From a virus: 26,968 bases of DNA. This document shows, piece after piece, positions 1 through 6,539 of this stretch (within the stretch, counting starts at the first letter, position 1; every line of letters begins with the position of its first letter). Both the position numbers and the translations under genes were made by a program. The stretch covers positions 1-26,968 of IMG/VR virus record IMGVR_UViG_3300003894_000023; one strand, 5' to 3'. A model generated the notes under the pieces. That model saw only the letters and a program-made list of their open reading frames with translations. It was not told the origin of the DNA and ran no database searches.

Positions 1-92
1 CTTTTTTTTGGTAAGAAACTTTTTTTGGTAAGAAACTTTTTTTGGTAAGAAACTTTTTTTGGTAAGAAACTTTTTTTGGTAAGAAACTTTTT
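1..92. repeat. 17-bp T-rich tandem array, five copies
   Basis: The core GGTAAGAAAC occurs at 10, 27, 44, 61 and 78, an exact 17-base period, with runs of seven T between the cores (eight before the first, five after the last). The copies are otherwise identical. It is not a CRISPR, because no unique spacers separate the cores. It could be an iteron array, part of a terminal repeat region, or a protein-binding array upstream of the first promoter. It starts at the window edge, so more copies may lie outside. Confidence 0.9.
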
Positions 93-198
93 CAGGATAT
101 AAAAAATAAAAAAAAATTTTGAAGAGTTTAATAGAATGTGTCATTTGCGCGTATGGGATATGATGTGGGTCGGAGATTATTTGGAAACAAAAAAATCC

Positions 199-228
199 TT
201 GACTAGTAACTTTATTGTTGTATATTAT
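199..228 (+). promoter_or_regulatory. Sigma70-like promoter for the left-end small genes
   Basis: A TTGACT box lies at 199-204. TATATT at 221-226 (16-base spacer) or TATTAT at 223-228 (18-base spacer) serves as the -10. Just downstream, at about 234-251, the sequence repeats AAAGCTTT twice, each copy self-complementary, which may be a repressor site. The first plausible gene start follows at 273. Inferred from sequence only. Confidence 0.55.
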
Positions 229-272
229 ACCAAAAAGCTTTAAAAGCTTTAAAACAATGGGTGCAACCATCA

Positions 273-386
273 ATGAATCAAAAAGACACTCAAATAATGA
301 CAGAAGAACAGTTAAATCAAATATTACAACATGAACTTATCACCCACGAAACCAAGAGATTGGAGGTAGCAATGGAGTTAATGTAA
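273..386 (+). CDS. Small hypothetical protein, 37 aa
   Basis: This short reading frame begins at ATG 273, directly downstream of the promoter at 199-228. It encodes a Gln/Glu-rich peptide that ends in MELM. No family is recognised. A GGAGG at 362-366 inside its end would suit translation starting near 372. That suggests the real downstream gene may be the next frame, whose text continues sensibly after this stop, so a frame disruption near 384 is possible. A competing ATG at 256 opens another 25-codon frame. Confidence 0.3.
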   Translation: MNQKDTQIMTEEQLNQILQHELITHETKRLEVAMELM

Positions 387-412
387 TAAGAGAAGAACCT
401 GGCTGGTGTTGG

Positions 413-484
413 ATGGAATGTATTGGCAAAAATAAAGCAGGACGTGAACTTGATGGCGTTGAACATACGGAGGTGCCTGAATGA
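413..484 (+). CDS. Small hypothetical protein, possibly 5' truncated by a frame shift
   Basis: This frame is open from 335 to 484. Its end reads REEPGWCWMECIGKNKAG and onward, with the balanced composition of real phage small proteins. The only ATG in it is at 413, with no convincing ribosome site. The stop TGA at 482-484 overlaps the next start ATG at 481 (ATGA), a coupling typical of this genome. A good GGAGG site at 362-366 points into the preceding frame instead, so a single-base change near 384 may have separated the start from this body. No function is recognised. Confidence 0.35.
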   Translation: MECIGKNKAGRELDGVEHTEVPE

Positions 485-651
485 ATAACCAAATATTAAA
501 GCCATGTCCGTTTTGTGGAGGTGAAGTAGAGCGAGAAGGTTTAACTTTACAAACAATTTATTGCGAATATTGTCAAATAGAAATGAACAGGAATGTACAA
601 GATGGAGATATATCTGATGTTTGGAATAACAGGGAGGAATTAACGGGATGA
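481..651 (+). CDS. Lar-like small zinc-binding protein
   Basis: The 56-residue product carries KPCPFCGG near its start (C9, C12), a second CxxC in YCEYC (C28, C31), and a W-N-N-R motif near the end. This is the pattern of the Lar (restriction alleviation protein) family and related phage zinc-ribbon mini-proteins. Lar of the Rac prophage modulates host type I restriction, so an anti-restriction role is possible, though many phage members are uncharacterised. The start overlaps the previous stop (ATGA at 481) and the stop overlaps the next start (ATGA at 648), indicating translational coupling. An overlapping minus-strand frame is a shadow. Confidence 0.75.
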   Translation: MNNQILKPCPFCGGEVEREGLTLQTIYCEYCQIEMNRNVQDGDISDVWNNREELTG

Positions 652-836
652 ATATTTTGGAACAGAAGGCATTGCAGGAAGCAAGTAATTTTTTAATAGA
701 AGCAGAAAATACACTAGAGGCAATCAACTATAATTTAGACGCTAACCATGAAAAAGAAATACGAGAAAAATTGAATAACGCCATCGAAAACTTACAGGAG
801 GGGCTGAACTGGGTTAATGCACTTTTGGGGGAATGA
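648..836 (+). CDS. Hypothetical small helical protein, 62 aa
   Basis: The start ATG at 648 overlaps the Lar-like stop (ATGA), with GGGAGGAAT-type purine sequence just upstream. The product is acidic and rich in Glu, Asn, Leu and Ala, consistent with one or two amphipathic helices. It lacks membrane segments and recognisable motifs. Its stop at 834-836 overlaps a further ATG at 833. It resembles the many short phage host-takeover proteins in context only; no function can be assigned. Confidence 0.6.
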   Translation: MNILEQKALQEASNFLIEAENTLEAINYNLDANHEKEIREKLNNAIENLQEGLNWVNALLGE

Positions 837-928
837 AAATATTTTTTTTGAGCAAGAATCAAAACACGTTGCCCGGAAAACAGAGTATAGCCCTACAATA
901 TAGGCTAAAACGAAAATATAAAATTTAA
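833..928 (+). CDS. Possible tiny basic protein, 31 aa
   Basis: ATG 833 overlaps the stop of the preceding gene in the ATGA pattern used repeatedly here, and GGGGG lies just upstream as a weak ribosome site. The peptide starts MKIFFLSK and ends with the basic stretch YRLKRKYKI. Within it the DNA at about 888-905 forms an imperfect inverted repeat (TAGCC/GGCTA), so the segment could equally be a regulatory region. No homology is recognised. Confidence 0.3.
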   Translation: MKIFFLSKNQNTLPGKQSIALQYRLKRKYKI

Positions 929-943
929 CGATAAAATAAAAAA

Positions 944-1141
944 ATGAGACTCAACCGACGTAAATATTTATTTTATGCAGGTCAGGGAAAAGCATGGTTG
1001 GAACTATTTTATATAGCCGCAGAAAGTTATGGCGTGGATTTAAATGAATATCCTACACGCCGATGGCAAGAGCCATTCAGAGACTTAACCCCTAAAGAAT
1101 CAGAACTACATGCCAAAGTTTTTATGGAGTTTTTTAGATAA
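944..1141 (+). CDS. Hypothetical protein, 65 aa
   Basis: The product is basic at the N-terminus (MRLNRRKY) and rich in aromatic residues, with no membrane segment. Upstream of ATG 944 the DNA is A-rich and lacks a clear Shine-Dalgarno site. The stop at 1139-1141 shares one base with ATG 1141 of the next frame, which suggests coupling. The family is not recognised. The intact frame and plausible composition make it a likely real gene. Confidence 0.55.
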   Translation: MRLNRRKYLFYAGQGKAWLELFYIAAESYGVDLNEYPTRRWQEPFRDLTPKESELHAKVFMEFFR

Positions 1142-1538
1142 TGACGACTAAAACACACAAAGGCAGGTTAGATGCTTTGGCGGTTGAGGTGGCTGAGGTA
1201 TTAAAGTTAGATAGAGGAATCATGAGTTATCTGTTTTAAATGGGACACTTGTAATTATACAACGTGCAGGATATAAAAATTATTCGCTTGACAGGTTAAG
1301 GTCTATTATATTTTCCCCTACAGGCCGAAATTTGATGGAGCAAGAAGCAGAAAAAAGGGGCTATGAGAATTTTTATTATGAGAAAACGGTAAGTGAAGGG
1401 TGGTCTGTAACGATGAATAAGCCTAGTGACTTGACTGGTGAGCATAATATATCAAGCGAGCATAAAACGAAAGAAGTAGCCTGCGCTCTTACACTTTACG
1501 AGTTGGTGAATGGTCAGAAATTCGAATTGGAGGAGTAA
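1141..1538 (+). pseudogene. Probable frame-disrupted small gene (two frames)
   Basis: The first part starts at ATG 1141 and reads MTTKTHKGRLDALAVEVAEVL before stopping at 1237-1239. The second frame is open from 1215 to 1538. Its early part (from about 1221, reading HELSVLNGTLVIIQRAGYKN) looks like real protein but has no start codon until ATG 1332. Joining the two frames by a -1 step within 1215-1239 gives one protein of about 130 residues. No canonical slippery heptamer is evident. It is therefore either a decayed gene, a sequencing indel, or two genes, with the second starting at 1332 without a good ribosome site. Confidence 0.4.
1332..1538 (+). CDS. Hypothetical protein, 68 aa (or C-terminal part of a longer gene)
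   Basis: This is the ATG-initiated portion of the frame that is open from 1215. The product is soluble and Glu/Lys-rich, with a segment EGWSVTMNKPSD and an even amino acid mix typical of an expressed phage protein. No Shine-Dalgarno site precedes ATG 1332, supporting the view that translation originally began upstream in the 1141 frame. TTG 1329 is a minor alternative start. No family is recognised. Confidence 0.5.
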   Translation: MMEQEAEKRGYENFYYEKTVSEGWSVTMNKPSDLTGEHNISSEHKTKEVACALTLYELVNGQKFELEE

Positions 1539-1541
1539 TTT

Positions 1542-1577
1542 ATGATTATATTTATATGGGAGGAGATGGGGAAATGA
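1542..1577 (+). CDS. Possible 11-aa leader peptide
   Basis: GGAGGAG at 1529-1535 lies seven bases before ATG 1542, a much better ribosome site than most in this region. The frame encodes MIIFIWEEMGK and stops with TGA at 1575-1577, overlapping ATG 1574 of the zinc-ribbon gene (ATGA). A coupling leader is the simplest reading. It is too short for confidence. Confidence 0.3.
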   Translation: MIIFIWEEMGK

Positions 1578-2257
1578 ATGAAATTGGTACAGATGACATC
1601 GACGATATTGAAATGAGTTTGGAAGAAATCACCGAGGTTTGCACAGAGATTGAATCAGGTTCACGTTATAGAGCCGTAGGAGATGTGCGAGTTTTTGATC
1701 CACATGGGAAACTAAAGAAAGTCATTCCAGTTAATAGGATGCTGGAGGGTTCCTGGAAAAGGTTCAATGATAGTGGAGGCATGGAAGCATCAATAAACAA
1801 CAGTTATACCCGAGTACACAAAAAGAGGAAACATCAACCGAAGAAGTCCGTTCGGTGTGTATGTGAAGCCTGCGATAAAGATTTTATGAGTACGTCAACA
1901 AAGGCGAGGGTGTGTACAAAAGACGCGTGTGTCAAGCTGTCCAGGAGGGCTCAGAAACGTGGGATAACAATACGTGCTTTACGTAAGATTCTTGATGAGG
2001 TTCACACCTGCGAGGGCTGCGGGAAAAAATTCAAAACCAATAATCCCAGATTCACGAAATACTGCCAAAACCCCTGCAACTCCAAATATATTGAGAAAAA
2101 AATACGATCTATGAAGGTTACAAATATTTGTGTGACGTGTAAAGAGCCCTTTGAACTCGTCAATAGTCGCGCATCTCTGCGAAAATATTGCAACAACCCC
2201 TGTACGTATGAAGAAGCTATTAATAAAAAACTGAGGAAAAAAACAAAAAAGAATTGA
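1574..2257 (+). CDS. Protein with three zinc-ribbon-like repeats
   Basis: The start is taken at ATG 1574 rather than ATG 1556, because GGGAGGAG at 1558-1565 is eight bases upstream and 1556 has no site. The 227-residue product has an acidic N-terminus (residues 1-30), a linker with a basic patch near residue 85, then three Cys repeats. Numbered from 1556, these are C103/C106 with C120/C125, C152/C155 with C170/C174, and C192/C195 with C212/C216. The last two share the pattern YC-x-N-P-C. The C-terminus is strongly basic. Each repeat fits a four-Cys zinc site, so nucleic-acid binding is likely. No named family is recognised. It is the last gene before the promoter at 2254. Confidence 0.75.
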   Translation: MNEIGTDDIDDIEMSLEEITEVCTEIESGSRYRAVGDVRVFDPHGKLKKVIPVNRMLEGSWKRFNDSGGMEASINNSYTRVHKKRKHQPKKSVRCVCEACDKDFMSTSTKARVCTKDACVKLSRRAQKRGITIRALRKILDEVHTCEGCGKKFKTNNPRFTKYCQNPCNSKYIEKKIRSMKVTNICVTCKEPFELVNSRASLRKYCNNPCTYEEAINKKLRKKTKKN

Positions 2258-2287
2258 CAAATACAATAATAAACATTATATTGTATT
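2254..2287 (+). promoter_or_regulatory. Strong sigma70-like promoter with overlapping palindrome
   Basis: TTGACA at 2254-2259 and TATATT at 2277-2282 are separated by exactly 17 bases. An inverted repeat, AATACAAT (2260-2267) and ATTGTATT (2280-2287), has perfect 8-bp arms starting right after the -35 box and covering the -10 box. It is a likely operator. The first gene downstream starts at ATG 2314 with GGGAG upstream. Confidence 0.75.
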
Positions 2288-2313
2288 TAACATAATTCTT
2301 ACGGGAGAAATCA

Positions 2314-3231
2314 ATGCAGAAAAAACTGATAAATGAGTTGAAGGAGATGTTGTCTTACAAGCGCGTGGGCGGGTCGAATACAGAGAAATCGTTTATCAAT
2401 AGGTTCATTGCACCGCTTGGTGGGTATGAGGACAAATTTGGGAATCACATCGTCACAGTTGGGGACAGGCCAAATATTATGTTTTCTAGCCACACGGACA
2501 CTGTGCATTCCACCGAAGGGTTTCAGGAGGTTGAGTTTCGCAAAACTCTAGCGGTCGTAAAAGGAGATTCGAACTGTCTGGGTGCAGACGATGGTGCGGG
2601 AGTGTTCCTCATGCGGCAGATGATACTGAATAAAGTACCTGGTCTGTACATCTTTCATAGGTTTGAGGAACACGGTGGTCTAGGTTCAAAATTTATATTG
2701 AACAACACTCCAGAGATTCTGAACGGGATTGATTTTGCGATTGCATTTGATCGCAGAGGAGAATCCGACATTATCACGCACCAATTCGGTGGACGATGCT
2801 GTTCAACGGAGTTCGCTGTTCAGTTGGGAGCGATGCTTGGCGAGCAATATAAACCATCCAGCTTCGGGAGTTTCACGGACACAGCCACGTACGTTGGGAA
2901 AATTAAGGAGTGTACGAATGTATCCATCGGGTACGACGGTGAACACAGCCCTCGCGAAAACCTCAATGTTCTCCATTTATTCAGCTTGCTGGACGCATTG
3001 ATCAAAGCACCGTGGCATCAGCTACGAGCCCATGATTGGGTAGACGAGGTAGAGTCTCAGTGGGATGCGTTCGGGATGGATGATGTACTCGTTGCAGAGG
3101 AAGGCGATATTGTCAGTCTTGTTCAGAGTTTCCCAGAAGAGATTGCGGACATCTTGGAGTTGAGTGGGTACTCGTACTCAGACTTGAAGCAACAGATCGC
3201 AAACTACTACTCCGAGAATACTTATATATAG
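2314..3231 (+). CDS. Di-zinc exopeptidase/deacylase of the M20/M28 type
   Basis: The 305-residue product contains the full metal-ligand series of co-catalytic zinc exopeptidases, in order: SHTDTVH (H60, D62), LGADDGAG (D92/D93), EEHGG (catalytic and metal Glu 118-119), FDRRG (D146) and GEHSPRE (H211). Known members remove N-terminal residues from peptides or hydrolyse amide bonds such as N-acetylated amino acids; the substrate here cannot be told. It has no signal peptide, so it acts in the cytoplasm. About 75 C-terminal residues after the catalytic domain are acidic and of unknown role. It is the first gene after a strong promoter-operator, and the start has GGGAG nine bases upstream. Peptidases of this type are uncommon in phages. 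Confidence 0.8.
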   Translation: MQKKLINELKEMLSYKRVGGSNTEKSFINRFIAPLGGYEDKFGNHIVTVGDRPNIMFSSHTDTVHSTEGFQEVEFRKTLAVVKGDSNCLGADDGAGVFLMRQMILNKVPGLYIFHRFEEHGGLGSKFILNNTPEILNGIDFAIAFDRRGESDIITHQFGGRCCSTEFAVQLGAMLGEQYKPSSFGSFTDTATYVGKIKECTNVSIGYDGEHSPRENLNVLHLFSLLDALIKAPWHQLRAHDWVDEVESQWDAFGMDDVLVAEEGDIVSLVQSFPEEIADILELSGYSYSDLKQQIANYYSENTYI

Positions 3232-3240
3232 GAGATTATT

Positions 3241-3645
3241 ATGAACAATGATGATGATGATAGTATGTCAGTCGCTAAATTTTGGCGAGGGATTTACCGT
3301 GATATCGCTTACGAAATTGTACAGCATAGCGTAAACCTGAAGGTGCTACCTAATGGGGTTTGGTGTTTCTACTTGTTCATCCCCTATGACTGTGCGCCCC
3401 TAGATGAGTGGGATAGACCTGGTTTTGATAGCGATGAATCCGTGTTATCTGATATAGAGTGGCATGTGGGGATGACTTTTTACCAGCAACGCACAATTAA
3501 CGGTGTAAAACATTACAAAGTGGGTTGCGATTACGCTCATGCTTGTGATGACGGTATCAAATACAACGAGTTTGCGTTACAAAAAGAAGCAAAAAAAGCA
3601 ATAGATTCATTTTTTAACGGAATAGCTATTGACAATCCAAAATAA
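3241..3645 (+). CDS. Hypothetical phage protein, 134 aa
   Basis: Start ATG 3241 is preceded by an AGGAG-like purine run ten bases upstream. The protein opens with an acidic run (NNDDDD). It contains WCFYLFIPYD, EWHVGMTFYQQ and VGCDYAHACDDG, a Cys/His-containing segment, and its final helix carries EAKKAIDSFF. The pattern seems like a conserved phage family, but I cannot name it or its function. It follows the peptidase by nine bases and probably shares its transcript. Confidence 0.7.
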   Translation: MNNDDDDSMSVAKFWRGIYRDIAYEIVQHSVNLKVLPNGVWCFYLFIPYDCAPLDEWDRPGFDSDESVLSDIEWHVGMTFYQQRTINGVKHYKVGCDYAHACDDGIKYNEFALQKEAKKAIDSFFNGIAIDNPK

Positions 3646-3671
3646 TAACTTTATACTCTTTTATACGACAA

Positions 3672-3938
3672 ATGAGCGACATAATACATCAAGAATTTAA
3701 AGAAGCCAGTGAAGTCTTGCAAGATTTCATAAAAAACTGCTTAGAAGTTGAAGAGTTTGAATTGGAATACGCTCTCACGAAGTTTGATGAACTTCTGGGA
3801 AAACTAACACAGCGATCCAATGACCTGTGGGACGAGCTTGCGATGATGAAGAATAAGGGCGAACATCTTCCTACAGTTAAAGAGGAAATACACGTACTCG
3901 AACAAATGATGGAAATAACTGGAGAGCGATATCAATGA
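3672..3938 (+). CDS. Hypothetical coiled-coil protein, 88 aa
   Basis: An acidic, Glu/Leu-rich product with heptad-like spacing over most of its length, consistent with a helical or coiled-coil protein. There is no clear Shine-Dalgarno site before ATG 3672. A TATACT sequence in the 26-base gap upstream could act as a weak -10 box. The stop overlaps ATG 3935 of the next gene (ATGA). Function is unknown. Confidence 0.6.
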   Translation: MSDIIHQEFKEASEVLQDFIKNCLEVEEFELEYALTKFDELLGKLTQRSNDLWDELAMMKNKGEHLPTVKEEIHVLEQMMEITGERYQ

Positions 3939-4171
3939 AAAAAGTAATTCTGAAATTTACAGAGGAAGTATTGTGTTGCGGGGAAGTTGATATGGACGAC
4001 TCCGATTTTGATGAATATCAAAATACCATTTCATTGAAAGTTGGTACGGATATCCCAAAGGCCGAACGTGACCGCATCTTCCTTGCAATCATCAACAAGT
4101 ACATGATGCTTCTCGAAGAGAAGAGTGAGTTTTCTATTGATACTGACTCTATGAGCATTACTTTGATATGA
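3935..4171 (+). CDS. Hypothetical protein, 78 aa
   Basis: A small acidic protein coupled on both sides by ATGA overlaps: its start is within the stop of the coiled-coil gene and its stop overlaps the SNF2 helicase start at 4168. It has alternating beta and helix character (VILKFTEEVL at the start, LAIINKYMMLLEEK later). No motif identifies a family. Tight coupling to the helicase suggests a shared process but does not prove it. Confidence 0.6.
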   Translation: MKKVILKFTEEVLCCGEVDMDDSDFDEYQNTISLKVGTDIPKAERDRIFLAIINKYMMLLEEKSEFSIDTDSMSITLI

Positions 4172-5871
4172 TACGACCAAAACCTTACGAGCACCAATCT
4201 GAGTTACTCGAAGAACACGGCAAAAAAGAGTTCTACGGGTTGCTGTGGGAACAGGGTACAGGTAAGACACGCGGGATGATCGACGTGTGTGTGAGTCGAT
4301 ATCTTTCTGGCGACATCAACAGTCTGCTTGTAGTCGCTCCAAATGGTGTCCATCTGAACTGGATAAACGACGAACTTCCTACCCACATGCCTTCAGATGT
4401 TAAATGGCATGGGTACATATGGAAAACGAACAAATTTAAAACAAAGAAGGGTAAGAAGGAATTTGAACGTTTACTGGAGACTCCTGAGTTGTCAATCGTT
4501 GCTATCAGTTACGATTCGTTCATAACGAAACACGGTATGGTAGCCATGAAAACTTTCTTGCAGAAACGAAAGGTCATGATGGTGTGTGACGAAAGCCATA
4601 GGATTAAGAATCCGAAAGCGCAACGCACCAAAACGATAATCAAAGCAGGACCGTACGCACTCTACCGCATGATCGCCAGTGGTACACCAGTTGGGAACTC
4701 ACCTTTTGATATTTATTGTCAGTTTGAGTTCTTAAAACCCGGTTTGTTGGGTCACAGATCGTACGCGACTTTTTGTAAGGAATTTGGAATTTTTGAAAGA
4801 ATTGGATTGGGTCCGTATATCCCAATAACAACAAAAGTTGCTAGGATGGGGGGAGGGTATACAATCCATGACAAATTCATTTACCGCTTAAATTCAGCCT
4901 GCACGATGGATGGCAGACCATTGGAAATTGGCCGTGTTAATATTGGGAATTATAACAAAAAAGCAGAGTTTGTTCTCAATGGTGACAGTCCATCTGTGAT
5001 ACAGCTTATGTATACAAAGGTAATCAAGCCACCTTTCGAGAAGGTTAAGTCATATCGTAACTTGGACAGGTTGAATAAATTGATAGCCCCATATAGCAGT
5101 CGAATTTTGAAAGAGGATGTACTGGATTTGCCTCCTAAGATATACAAAAAGGTATACATGGAGATGTCTCCAGAACAAACAAGGCTTTACAAGTCGATGC
5201 GTGAGGACTGTATTGCAGAGTTACAAGGTGAAGTTACGACAGCGACTATCGCTCTTGTAAAAGTTCTGCGGATGCAACAGATAGTTTGTGGGTATTTACC
5301 CAGTGAGTCGGAGGATAAATACGTACCAATCGAAGAAGGCATAACCAACAGGATCAAAACTACCTTGGAGGTCGTTCAGGACAACCCAGGTAAGACGATT
5401 ATATGGGCAAGGTTTACCCATGACATCGAAGTACTTTTGGAAGAATTGAAGAACCTGGGTATCGAAGCCGTACGATACGACGGTAAGACAAGCGATGCCC
5501 AACGAACCTACGCAAAGGTTGCATTCCAAGCACAGGAACCAGGTGTCTATACGGTGGGTTCTGGAGCAACTGAAAAACAGGTGGAAGTGAAAACACCAGC
5601 ACGAGTGTTCATTGGGAATCAGTCAGCCGGTGGTGAAGGCCTCACATTACACGCCGCTTCGCTGATGATTTTTCATTCAAACGATACGAAAGCAATAGCG
5701 AGGTATCAGGCAGAGGATAGAGCACATCGTGCAGGTTTGAAGCATAGTGTTACCTATGTGGATATTGTTTGCCCAAATACAGTGGATGATAAATTCTTCA
5801 TGCCATTACTGAGGGATAAAAGAGAACTGGCTTCCCAAATTACGGGAGATACACTGGAGGAGTGGATATGA
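4168..5871 (+). CDS. SNF2-family (SF2) DNA helicase/translocase
   Basis: The 567-residue product carries the expected SF2 motifs. A Q-like YEHQ lies near residue 7, motif I is GTGKT at 30-34, motif II is DESH at 141-144 and motif III is SGTP at 171-174. The C-terminal RecA lobe has IIWARF, then NQSAGGEGLTLHAA as motif V and QAEDRAHRAG (514-523) as motif VI. This QxxxRxxR arrangement is typical of SNF2-like proteins. Such phage enzymes translocate on double-stranded DNA and are placed in replication or recombination. Length is normal for the compact phage form. The start overlaps the previous stop and the end overlaps ATG 5868 of the next gene. Confidence 0.92.
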   Translation: MIRPKPYEHQSELLEEHGKKEFYGLLWEQGTGKTRGMIDVCVSRYLSGDINSLLVVAPNGVHLNWINDELPTHMPSDVKWHGYIWKTNKFKTKKGKKEFERLLETPELSIVAISYDSFITKHGMVAMKTFLQKRKVMMVCDESHRIKNPKAQRTKTIIKAGPYALYRMIASGTPVGNSPFDIYCQFEFLKPGLLGHRSYATFCKEFGIFERIGLGPYIPITTKVARMGGGYTIHDKFIYRLNSACTMDGRPLEIGRVNIGNYNKKAEFVLNGDSPSVIQLMYTKVIKPPFEKVKSYRNLDRLNKLIAPYSSRILKEDVLDLPPKIYKKVYMEMSPEQTRLYKSMREDCIAELQGEVTTATIALVKVLRMQQIVCGYLPSESEDKYVPIEEGITNRIKTTLEVVQDNPGKTIIWARFTHDIEVLLEELKNLGIEAVRYDGKTSDAQRTYAKVAFQAQEPGVYTVGSGATEKQVEVKTPARVFIGNQSAGGEGLTLHAASLMIFHSNDTKAIARYQAEDRAHRAGLKHSVTYVDIVCPNTVDDKFFMPLLRDKRELASQITGDTLEEWI

Positions 5872-6098
5872 TAATTGTTTCGGCAATATTAATAAGTTTG
5901 ACAGCAGTGTGGTGTTTATGTTTTGGACTGTGTAAATATAATAACAATAGATGCTCATCACAATTCCACACGAGTAAAGCAGATTTAGATGAATTGAAAG
6001 CACTCGGTAGTGCTTTGCTTATTATAGAAATTTTTTGGATTATATTTCTGATTGTCTATCACAGTCTCATTTGGTTACTTAATTTTATAGGAGTTTAA
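5868..6098 (+). CDS. Small membrane protein, two transmembrane segments
   Basis: Start ATG 5868 overlaps the helicase stop (ATGA) and has GGAGGAG at 5856-5862. An in-frame GTG at 5862 is less likely. The 76-residue product has a hydrophobic segment near residues 2-22 (with two Cys), a polar loop containing NNNRC and SKADLDELK, and a second long hydrophobic segment near 45-74. Such proteins can be holin-like or involved in superinfection exclusion. Position amid replication genes argues against a lysis role, so only an inner-membrane location is inferred. Confidence 0.65.
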   Translation: MIIVSAILISLTAVWCLCFGLCKYNNNRCSSQFHTSKADLDELKALGSALLIIEIFWIIFLIVYHSLIWLLNFIGV

Positions 6099-6099
6099 G

Positions 6100-6282
6100 A
6101 TGCAAATTTTACGAATTAAAGATTTGATGAAGAAGTTGAGTGTTTCGCGTAGCTTGCTAGTGAAAATGCGCAAAGATCCAACATTCCCTAAGCCAGTACA
6201 GCTCGGTGAAAAAGCAGTTGGTTGGGATGAAGAAAAGATTGACGAATGGTTGTCCAACAGGGAAGGGCAGTCTCGTGGGTAA
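6100..6282 (+). CDS. AlpA-like helix-turn-helix regulator
   Basis: The 60-residue product matches the AlpA/MerR-like winged HTH pattern. It has a helix-turn-helix (LMKKLSVSRSLLVKMRKD), followed by the wing FPKPVQLGEKAVGWDEEKIDEWL. Family members are small DNA-binding activators or excisionase-type proteins. No integrase is visible in the window, so a transcriptional role is more likely than excision. The start is preceded by GGAG and is one base after the upstream stop. The end overlaps the likely GTG start (6275) of the next gene. Confidence 0.85.
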   Translation: MQILRIKDLMKKLSVSRSLLVKMRKDPTFPKPVQLGEKAVGWDEEKIDEWLSNREGQSRG

Positions 6283-6538
6283 GGCCCGCAGGTGGTGGAA
6301 CAAGTGGAGAGAAACGGTTCTGTTTGTATTGTCGCTGGCCCTGTTATTTTGGGCATTATACGAATGCACTAAAGGAAATCATAGAATTAGTGAAATGAAG
6401 CACAATTCCCAATTGACATTTCTGGTCCGCGACGTACCCATCCAACTCGAACACTGTTCATGCGATAGTGCTACGTACTGTCTGTCCGACGAAGATGTTA
6501 TGAAAGTACACATGTTTAACTCTTTATTTAAAAACTGA
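6275..6538 (+). CDS. Small single-pass membrane protein
   Basis: The frame is open from 6206, but most of that early part lies inside the AlpA gene. GTG 6275 overlaps the AlpA stop by eight bases, and I take it as the start, giving 87 residues. The N-terminus is basic (ARRWWNKWRE), followed by one transmembrane helix (VLFVLSLALLFWALY) and a soluble tail with a CxC and another Cys. Positive residues before the helix suggest an N-in topology with the Cys-containing tail outside. The family is unknown. Confidence 0.55.
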   Translation: MGKARRWWNKWRETVLFVLSLALLFWALYECTKGNHRISEMKHNSQLTFLVRDVPIQLEHCSCDSATYCLSDEDVMKVHMFNSLFKN

Positions 6539-6539
6539 T

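Noticed and set aside
1-92. CRISPR array
   Set aside because: The units are directly adjacent with a 7-T tract instead of unique spacers of 30 bases or more, and no cas genes are present.
136-243. 35-codon frame starting MCHLRVWDMM
   Set aside because: It runs through the promoter boxes at 199-228 and has no ribosome site; probably chance in AT-rich leader DNA.
317-727. 136-codon minus-strand frame
   Set aside because: It lies opposite the Lar-like gene and its coupled neighbours, and its Phe/Ser/Cys-rich text is typical of antisense shadow.
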